From Trichopus zeylanicus subsp. travancoricus (lineage: Eukaryota > Streptophyta > Magnoliopsida > Dioscoreales > Dioscoreaceae), in contig RXID01014982.1 in NCBI GenBank assembly GCA_005019695.1, positions 67,098 to 131,097 on the forward strand: a stretch of 64,000 nt of DNA, read 5' to 3'. Below are positions 23,119 through 30,657 of this stretch, piece after piece; the stretch's first letter is position 1, and each line of letters begins with the position of its first letter. The notes beneath the pieces were generated by a model, which saw only the letters and a program-made list of their open reading frames with translations, was not told where the DNA came from and did not search any database. Position numbers and translations under genes: made by a program.

Positions 23119-23370
23119 AATTTCCGGGGGTTTATTTATAAAAATTCGAATTTCGAGGACGTTTTTGTAAATCTGAGTTATTTCGGGGTGTTATTTGCAA
23201 AACACCGAATTTCGGTGCGTTAAAAAAAGTTTTTAGGGGTGTATGTGTAAAATAACCGAGGGTAAAATCGGAATTTTCTGATAAAATTTTGATTAAATAA
23301 CAATGATGGGACTGTGGGTAAATATTTTCGAATTTGAGGGGTGGGGGTAATTAAATAAAACCTTGATAAA
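23119..23370 (+). mobile_element. Fragment of the Mutator-like family found at 27914-30628
   Basis: From TTTCCGGGGGTTTATTT onward the sequence matches, repeat for repeat, the right terminal inverted repeat of the 2.7-kb element (about 30370 onward). It then continues through GGACGTTTTTGTAAATCTGA and TTAGGGGTGTATGTGTAAAA into a segment ending near GAGGGGTGGGGGTAATTA. That segment is present in the left terminal repeat of the full element but deleted from its right one. The outermost 75 bp or so are missing here. It lies inside exon 2 of bHLH copy B. Confidence 0.8.
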
Positions 23371-23580
23371 AAAATTTCGCTCTGGCCCGAGATCGTGCCT
23401 CGTCATCCAGGCTTTGTTGCCTGTCTCCTTTACACTCAAGGACACAGTTATACGAGCCTATAAAATAAATCCTGTTCAAGTAAGGTCGTGACCGGTTATC
23501 TTCAAAAGATGTATTTAACGGAACTGTGCCCGTATAATTAACCGATGTGGGACTAAAATATAGTCATTAGTGGGCTGTGG

Positions 23581-23910
23581 ATTTCTCTTGCATCGGTCCT
23601 CTTCTTCACCCCCGCCCCCGGTATCTCTGGCGGCGGCGGCGGATGGGGTTGGGGCTCCGGAGGTGGAGGCGATGGGGGTAGTTTCTGGTCCCACATCTTC
23701 TCTCCTCTGGCCGCGATTGCGAAGGAGGAGAGGCGGTCTGGTTCGGAATGGGACTCTCATGGCCTGCCTGCCAACATCGTCGTCCAACTCAACAAGCTGA
23801 GCGGCTTCAAGCGGTACAAGATCTCCGAGATCCTCTTCTTCGATCGCCGCAAGCGGAACACCGTAGCCGGCAGCCAGGACTCGTTCTTCGAGATGGTCTC
23901 CCTCCGCCCG
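23581..23910 (+). pseudogene. Captured TOC75 gene fragment
   Basis: One open frame of 110 codons matches the TOC75 chloroplast protein-import channel around the end of its transit region. It has a glycine-rich linker (GGGGDGGSFWSHIFSPLAA), then EWDSHGLPANIVVQLNKLSG, FKRYKISEILFFDRR and QDSFFEMVSLRP. In TOC75 this is the start of the first POTRA domain. The match stops at the codons for RP, where bHLH sequence begins, so more than 80 percent of the gene is absent. No start codon in this frame is convincing. It lies inside bHLH copy B together with a Mutator-like terminal fragment, suggesting transposon capture or DNA-repair filler. The family call is from memory of conserved motifs. Confidence 0.82.
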
Positions 23911-24198
23911 AACTTTCCATGAGGTTATCCGTATACTCGAGGAGGAAGGAGCTGATGTTGTTAGTGCCTGCTTCTCCACAATAGGGCACAATATTTTCTG
24001 CAGTATCCACTCGAAAGTAATCACAATTATTCTTTGTGTGCTAGTCCTCAAGTTGATACATAGTTTATTAGAACAATATATTATCGTAACTAACAGAACA
24101 TGCTTTCTTCTCTTTTTCGTCTCGTTAAGGCTATCTCCACAAGAATTGGATTGGACGATGCAAGGATCGCTGAGAAGTTGAAGGAATCGATCGATTAG

Positions 24199-25590
24199 AA
24201 AACATACATGAAGAAAGAAAGGACTGGTGATGTGGTTCACCAGATATGTTTTGTTTGAGAACGCGGGTTGACCCAGGACTGAGAAGCTCCGACTCCAAAA
24301 GGAATTGAGAATGATGTTTCTGCCATATGTTGTCATTGTCTGCAAACAAGTGACTGCGGGAGGGTTCATACATGCATGTTTCTAATTATCATAGTGCACC
24401 ATCAGATAAATAATATCATATCGATATCAATTTTGTAGATTTCAAGCAGAAAATATCAGATATGGCACATATATTTGTAGCTTTTACTTGTCATCCTTAA
24501 CTTCTTGATGACAAGGCATAAAATGAAATCCATGTCCATAGAGAAACAAAAAAGATCAGAAAATTCTCTGAATTCGAAGCGATGGAGGCCAATCCACCTT
24601 ACTTGGGTTGGTAAGGCATTTGCTTTTCAAGTGGAGGGGTGGAATTCGAATTCCATGAGAGGTGAATAAGGTGTTTAGATGTAATAAAATGTTTTATCCA
24701 CATATATAGAAAAGGCATGATGAACAAGATAGTTATTGAAACTGAAAATTGGAAATGTATAGTACTTGGATATATTTTGATGATTGTGTGACGATCGTGA
24801 GTGGTGATTAAGGAGTTAACATGGTTCTATGTAGAATGGAGTTGTTAATAAAATTTTAAATTATATTTAGACGAGTAGTGCGTGAGTAAGGCAATGATAA
24901 TGATAATAACAGCTATAATGAAGATAAAAATAAATAATTGAGCGCAATGTGGTTGTTTCTGAGTCACAGAAAATCTTAATTCTGAATCCTTCGCTTTCGT
25001 GATCGTATGGTGAGTTTGGTAAAAAATGATATCCAATAAATCCAAATAGAAGATAATTGGACTATTAAAAAAATAGTCAATTATTTTTTTCATATTTGAT
25101 TATTAGTCAAATTAGTAAACATCACTTGAATATTAATATTTTTTTATCAAAAATAACTCTGTAATAATGTAATATTAACAAAACTAATTATATTTTTATA
25201 ATAATTTAAATTTTTTAGCAACTTAAGAAAAGTAATGTTAGTTTTTTTTTAATAAAAGGTAATTAGATTTTTAATTTTATTATACTTTTGACGTTTGATT
25301 ATTAGTCCCACTAAGTTTAAGTCTAATTCTACTTCTAGTCTCTCAAATCAAACGAGGACTGAGAAGGATCATCTAAGTACAGGAAATTAATAGTTGTGGC
25401 TTCTTGCATTGTCATGTGATTCATGGAACTTCACCGATTAAGTTCCACTTAAACGCTCCATTGTGGGCGATTTCATAGGCTGCGCAAAGAAAAAAAAACC
25501 CTAGAATTGCCAAGTGTCGACAAAACTTTCTCCTGAGGGGACCATCGATCAACTCAAGCTTAAGGTTCATGTGTCTTTGCTCCCTTGTTT
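24199..25590. other. Spacer between bHLH copies B and C
   Basis: No gene was recognised. A short stretch at about 24600-24655 resembles a tRNA-derived SINE head (TTGGTAAGGC, then TTTTCAAGTGG, then GAATTCGAATTCC). The remainder is AT-rich. Confidence 0.4.
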
Positions 25591-25595
25591 CTTGA

Positions 25596-25604
25596 TATAT
25601 AAAT
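25596..25604 (+). promoter_or_regulatory. TATA box of bHLH copy C
   Basis: TATATAAAT about 140 bp upstream of the first ATG of copy C. The spacing is similar to that of copy B. Confidence 0.5.
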
Positions 25605-25735
25605 GGGACCCTCAGGTCATTCTCCATAAGCTTTCCTTTTTAGTCTTCCTTTTCTGGCTTCTTTTGTCATCAAACTCAGAATTATTATCTTCTTCTTTTG
25701 CCTTGGCCTGCATTTTTCCTTGAAGGGAAGGGAGA

Positions 25736-26603
25736 TGGAGGCCAGTAGGACCAGTGCGAAGCCAACGAGAAGAACCGGAGGATGCTCATGAAGAGCCTTA
25801 TTTTCCGACTCTCTATCATCATCCCAAGAGACGATACATACACATCAAAGGCATTATATATAGTTAATTTCTTTGATCTCTTTTTATTTTTTTCTGATGC
25901 TTGATGCCAATCTTTTCCTGTGACTATGTTTCCTAATGCTTTGCAGGAAGCGTTAACACAACTGGATCTCCTAGAGCATGCCACGCCTTACATACAGAAG
26001 ATGAGAGAAAGAGTTGAATTGTTGAAAAAGAAGGAATTGGAGATGAGAGTGAAAGGAATCCGCAACAGTAGTACTAGTGATTCCATGATAAGCAGCCACA
26101 GGTTGCAAAGAAGTCGAAGTGAACTGCAATGAATCTCGCTTGGAGGTGGTAATCACGAGCGGGCTGAACAAGAGCTTCATGTTTAATGAGGTTGTCAGCA
26201 TTCTCGAGGAAGAAGGGGCCGAGATCGTCAATGCCTGCTTCTTCACACTGGCGAACAAGATTTTGCATGTCATCCACTCTCAAGTAATCACTCTTCTTTT
26301 TTATTTTCATTCCTTTGTGAGTTATTTCGTTTGTTTCGCTGTCACATTTGTCTAAATCATGCCATAGGATTGTCAGTAGTCTTGCCTTATCACTGAAGGA
26401 TTGCTACTTGCAATGCAAGTGCTCACCTGTTAACAAATATTCAGAAAATTCACAACTAAAATAACTCGAAAGCAAATGCTCACCTGTTTTCAATTTTCCC
26501 GCATCAGGCTGTCTCATCGAGAATTGGTTTGGAAGCTACAAGGATCACAGAGAGGCTAAAGGAGTTGGTTTCTCTTTGCCCTTTTGTTCTCCAATTGAAG
26601 TAA
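25736..26603 (+). pseudogene. bHLH36/162-type pseudogene (copy C)
   Basis: Same three-exon plan as copies A and B. Exon 1 ends at 25850; its conserved text EKNRRMLMKSLIFRLSIIIP is not in frame with the ATG at 25736 and has an upstream in-frame stop. The exon 1 donor reads GC where copy B has GT. Exon 2 (25947-26283) starts EALTQLDLLEHATPYIQKMR. It shifts frame near 26098 and meets a stop at 26130. The other frame continues KEVEVNCNESRLEVVITSGL, MFNEVVSILEEEGAEIVNAC and a normal donor. Exon 3 (26508-26603) reads AVSSRIGLEATRITERLKEL and ends at TAA. The 5' frame break and internal frameshift mark it as a pseudogene, unless the assembly has errors. Confidence 0.78.
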
Positions 26604-26889
26604 GGTTGACCAAGAACCACAACCAGTAAAATTTCTACATTATAATTTATCAAAGATGGAAGTTTCCAAGAGAGCTTTAGAGAAGGATGAGAAGATGGAG
26701 CGTGGCTAAGTTTCTCTTCTGGAAAATTGTAAAAATCTATCCACAAAACCTAGGGCTTCTGCTCAAGTTGTGTCACTGTTTCCTGCAATGCATTAGCTAG
26801 CAAATGAATACAAGCAATTCCTTGAACCAGATGTCTCTCTCTTCAACGTGGTAATACTTAGCGAAGTCCGTAACAGGAGATCACAGTAC

Positions 26890-27022
26890 CTTTGATGTGC
26901 TTGTGCGGTCTCTAGGTATGATGGAGGAGAGATGGAACAGGAGATTCTTCATGAGAATCCTCCGGTTCTTCTCCACCGTACGTCTTCCTCTCCGGCTTCG
27001 CTGCTGTGCCGCTTCCCTCCAT
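26890..27022 (-). pseudogene. Isolated bHLH exon 1 (copy D)
   Basis: The minus strand begins MEGSGTAAKPERKT and, after a one-base shift, continues VEKNRRILMKNLLFHLSSII and PRDRTSTSK. It ends at a canonical donor (AAAG then GTACTG). This is the best preserved basic-helix segment of the cluster. No exon 2 or 3 follows on the minus strand before copy C's 3' end, so it is a lone exon fragment, opposed to copy C. Confidence 0.75.
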
Positions 27023-27339
27023 CTGCCTCTCCGTCGTCTCGAGACCTGGCAAAAAGAAGATCAAAGAAATTATATACCATTTTTTAAATTTTTAAAAATA
27101 ATGGGTTAATTGCACATATCTCCTCGTAATCTTCCAAAACTTACTTATACGTCCTCGATGACTAACTTCTCGTCTTTTTAATAATTGTATATCACACCTC
27201 ACAATTTTCTCTGGTATTACAAAAAAGCTTTTCTGATTATTTTACAATAAATCTATAATTAATGTGTTAATTAAATTTATAAAATTACTATTCTATCCCT
27301 AATTAAATTTAACCAAAACGTGCCTTTCTTTATAAACCC

Positions 27340-27720
27340 ATTCCCCTCTTTTCCTCTCCGCCTCCAATGGCTGTTTCTTTCCTCCTCTGTCTCCTCTTCC
27401 TCTTCCCCCCCCGGTCTCGTCCTCTTCCTACCAATACCTCCTCCTTTCTCTCACCTACACCCTTTCCACCGCCACCAGTCCTCTCTATTACCTTCCTAAA
27501 TCCTCTTCCCTCCGCTCTTCCACCCGTCACTGTATCCACCACTACCTCCTCCTTCCTTTCACCCACATCCTCTCCATCACCATCACCACTCTCCTCTACC
27601 GCCTCCTCAAATCCTCCTTGATCCCTTCACTCCTCCATTCGGCACCACCTCCATCAACATTTCCTTTTTTCTCTCATCCACAACCTCCTTACTGCCACCA
27701 CCTCCACTATTTTCATATTA
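27340..27720 (+). repeat. Pyrimidine-rich tract
   Basis: About 380 bp that is almost all C and T on the plus strand. It has loosely repeated blocks such as CCACCACTACCTCCTCCTT. The 84-codon frame here (27367-27621) is low-complexity Pro/Ser/Thr and is not taken as a gene. Confidence 0.7.
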
Positions 27721-28264
27721 TTAAGAATATAATAATAATTTTGTATAAAATTTAACACCATTAATAAAATATTATCGGCATATTTTTATTCGTTAGAGTT
27801 AAATTTAATCAAAAGAATTTTTGTAAACTAATAAAAAATTATGAAAAATTATATGTAAATATTAAAAAAATAAAGAGTTGATCATAATTTTGAGAGATTG
27901 TAAGTTGTTTATAGGATAATTACGGGTAACCCCCGTAATTAGCCTTAATTACGGTTAACTCCCCGTAATTTCGGTAATTACCCCCACCCCTCAAATTCGC
28001 CCCTATTTATCCACAGCCCCTAATTGTTATTTAATCAAAATTTTACCAAAAAATTCCGATTTTACCCCGTTATTTTTACACATACACCCCTAAAAACTTA
28101 TTTTTTTATAGTTAACCCTCCGGATTTCGGAATTTTACAAATAACACCCCGAAAGAACTCAGATTTACAAAAACGTCCTCCAAATTCGAATTTTTGCAAA
28201 TAAACCCCCGGAAATTATTCCGATATTAAGAAAAGTCCCCGAAATTCGGATTTTTGCAAATAAC

Positions 28265-28512
28265 ACTCCGTCGCGCGGGCGGGAGTGGAGGAGAAGGCCG
28301 GCGGCCGGCGGCGGGCGCGGACGGCCACGGCCGAGGCCGTTCTGCCCCCGCGTGCCGAGGACGGAGGCCCTTGGCTTTGGCCGCCGCGCCCGCGCGCCGG
28401 CGCACCGGCCTCGGCCTCCGTCCCCGGCACGTGGGGGCGGAACGGCCTCGGCGTCCGTCTCCGCTCCCGCGTGCGGAGGCCGTCCGGCGCGCCGTCGGGC
28501 CTCCGGCGAGGG
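28265..28512. repeat. GC-rich minisatellite, left arm of the Mutator-like element
   Basis: Very high GC. It contains copies, in both orientations, of a unit around CCCCGGCACGYGGGGGCGGA followed by ACGGCCTCGGC. The same unit recurs at 29845-30325. Confidence 0.75.
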
Positions 28513-28520
28513 GTGTATTT

Positions 28521-29580
28521 GTAAAAATTAGTTTTAAAAAAAATTTAGAATTATTTTTTAAAAAAAATTTAATGGTCTATTTTTTAATTTATAAATATTA
28601 AATTTGTAATTATAAATATAAAAAACACTAATGTCTTTTTTGTAAAATTTTATTTAAAATATGATTAAAAATATAGACTTATTTATAAAAAAAATATTTA
28701 AGGGGTCTATTTGTAAATGTACAACATGAAACTTGTAATTTTAAATTTTAAACTTTGAAACCTTCGATGACTTATTTGTAAAATTTATTTATAAAATAAA
28801 TAAAATTTGAACGTATTTATAAAGAAAAATATTAAAGGTGGTCTATTTTTAAATGTAAAAATGTAAAAATTAGTTTTTTTAAAAAATTAAAGTTATTTTA
28901 AAAAAAATTTGAGGGTTTATATTTTAATTTATAAATATTAAATTGGTAATTATAAATATAAAAACACTAATGTCTTTTTTGTAAAATTTTATTTAAAATA
29001 TGATTAAAAATATAGACTTATTTATAAAAAAAATATTGAAGGGGTCTATTTGTAAATGTACAACATGAAACTTGTATTTTTAAATTTTAAGCTTTGAAAC
29101 CTTTTGATGACTTATTTGTAAAATTTATTTATAAAATAAATAAATTTTGGACGTATTTATAAAAAAAAATATTAAATGTGGTCTATTCTTAAATGTAAAA
29201 AATAGTAAAAATTAGTTTAAAAAAATTTTACAGTTATTTTTTTAAAAAAAATTTGAGGGTCTATTCTTTAATTTATAAATATTAAATTTGTAATTATAAA
29301 TATAAAAAACACTAATGTCTTTTTTGTAAAATTTTATTTAAAATATGATTAAAAATATAGACTTATTTATAAAAAAAATATTGAAGGGGTCTATTTGTAA
29401 ATGTACAATATGAAACTTGTAATTTTAAATTTTAAGCTTTGAAACCTTTGATGACTTATTTGTAAAATTTATTTATAAAATAAATAAAATTTGGACGTAT
29501 TTATAAAGAAAAATATTGAAGGTAGTCTATTTTTAAATGTACAAAATAATAAACTTGTAATTTGAAATTTGAAAATTTTA
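28521..29580. repeat. Three 340-bp AT-rich tandem repeats
   Basis: Near-identical units start at GTAAAAATTAGTTT near 28524, 28866 and 29212. Each holds AAAACACTAATGTCTTTTTTG, GGGGTCTATTTGTAAATGTA and GATGACTTATTTGTAAAATT at matching offsets. The high identity suggests recent duplication inside the element. Confidence 0.85.
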
Positions 29581-29844
29581 AACTTTCACTGTATTTTGCA
29601 AGGCAACGAGCGGACAGCGACGGCAAGTAGCGACGGCAGCAGCTGCGCAGGGACTGACGGCGGCAGCGGCAGAGCACAGCGGCGGCGGCGACGCAGATGC
29701 GTTTAGGGAAGAAGAGGGTTATATAAGAAAGTTCTGGACCTTTTTGTAATTCGGAATAATTTCGGAAAGTTATTTGCAAAAATCAAAATTTCGGGGACTC
29801 TTCTGTAAATTTGAATAATTTCGGGGTGTTATTTGCAAAAATCC

Positions 29845-30325
29845 CCGCGCCCGCGCCCGGGGAAGCAGGCGGAGGCCGGGGCGCCGGCGAGCCGGCGGCG
29901 GGAGCGGAGGCGGACGCCGAGGCCGTTCCGCCCCCGCGTGCCGGGGACGGAGGCCGAGGCCGGCGCGCCGGCACGCGGGCGCGGACGGCCAAGGCCAAGG
30001 CCGTCCGTCCCCGACACGCGGGCGCGCCGGCCTCTGCCTCCGTCCCCGGCACGCGGGGGCGGAACGGCCTCGGCCTCGGCCTCCGCGTGCGGGCGCGCCG
30101 GCCTTGGCCTCCGTCCCCGGCACGCGGGGGCGGAACGGCCTCGGCCGTGGCCTTCCTCGCCCGCGCCCGCGTTCGGGAGCGCCGGCTTCGGCCTCCGTCC
30201 CCGGCACGCGGGGCCGGAACGGCCTCGGCCGTCGCCGTCCGCGCCCGCGTTTCGGCGTGCCGGCGCCCCGGCCTCCGCCTCCGCTCCTGCCGCCGGCCTC
30301 CGCCTCCGCTCCCGCCCGCGCGACG
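29845..30325. repeat. GC-rich minisatellite, right arm of the Mutator-like element
   Basis: About 480 bp of very high GC built from repeats of CCGTCCCCGGCACGCGGGGG followed by CGGAACGGCCTCGGC, with several copies inverted. The composition contrasts sharply with the AT-rich units next to it. Confidence 0.8.
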
Positions 30326-30657
30326 GGGTGTTATTTGCAAAAATCCGAATTTCGGGGACTTTTCTGTATATCGGAATAATTTCCGGGGGTTTATTTGCAA
30401 AAATTCGAATTTGGAGGACGTTTTGTAAATCTGAGTACTTTCGGGGTGTTATTTGTAAAATTCCGAAATCCGGGGGTTAACTATAAAAAAATAAGTTTTT
30501 AGGGATGTATGTGTAAAAATAACGGGATAAAATCGGATTTTTTTGGTAAAATTTTGATTAGGTAATTACGGAAATTACGGGGGTTATCCGTAATTAAGGC
30601 TAATTACGGGGTCACCCGTAATTATCCCTTGTTTATATGCAATTAACTATATTTTTT

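Larger units (their letters stand above)
22720..24198 (+). pseudogene. bHLH36/162-type gene split by a composite insertion (copy B)
   Basis: Exon 1 (22720-22830) encodes MEKPTRKMLEKKRRQLMKRL and LLFHLSSIIPRDQANTSK: helix 1 and loop with a shortened basic region. Exon 2 starts at 22903 (EAATQNYILDQARSYIQSLK) and runs to CLEVAIRRSPNNF at about 23124. It then breaks off into foreign DNA. The missing part resumes at 23918 as HEVIRILEEEGADVVSACFS and SIHSK, ending at a normal donor after 24016. Exon 3 (24130-24198) reads AISTRIGLDDARIAEKLKES and ends in stop. Apart from the roughly 785-bp insertion, the frames and splice sites look intact. The 72-bp intron 1 is in frame without stops. Reading on from exon 2 meets a stop at 23221-23223, so only an N-terminal bHLH protein lacking the ACT-like C-terminus could be made. 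Confidence 0.85.
27914..30628. mobile_element. Non-autonomous Mutator-like element (2.7 kb) with 9-bp target duplication
   Basis: Flanked by a perfect 9-bp direct repeat, TTGTTTATA (27905-27913 and 30629-30637), the target size of Mutator-like elements. The ends are long inverted repeats: GGATAATTACGGGT on the left and GGGATAATTACGGG on the minus strand at the right. They extend to GTCGCGCGGGCGGGAG (28270-28285 against 30310-30325). The right repeat lacks about 53 bp present in the left. Interior order: GC-rich minisatellite, three AT-rich tandem repeats, a short GCGGCGAC-type patch, then a second GC-rich minisatellite. No transposase was seen. The long GC-rich reading frames in it are low-complexity Arg/Pro/Gly/Ala and not credible genes. 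Confidence 0.82.
27103..30650. mobile_element. Older inverted-repeat element, host of the nested Mutator-like insertion
   Basis: The left edge, GGGTTAATTGCACATATCTC, is roughly the inverse of the right edge, which reads GTTAATTGCATATAAACAAC on the minus strand (30648 leftward, skipping the inner element). The similarity continues weakly inward through a CTTACAATCTCTCAAAA-like stretch. The inner 2.7-kb element interrupts the right terminal repeat. The remaining interior holds a pyrimidine-rich tract. The repeat identity is moderate, so this is a tentative call. Confidence 0.45.

Noticed and set aside
23515..24369. 284-codon minus-strand frame
   Set aside because: It runs antisense through the TOC75 fragment and bHLH copy B, whose sense-strand motifs are clear. 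Its translation has no family resemblance.
27367..27621. 84-codon Pro/Ser/Thr-rich frame
   Set aside because: Produced by the pyrimidine-rich tract; low complexity, with no signal of a real protein.
29783..30480. Several overlapping reading frames of 145-215 residues on both strands
   Set aside because: They lie in the GC-rich minisatellite of the Mutator-like element. High GC suppresses stops, and the products are Arg/Pro/Ala/Gly repeats in every frame.
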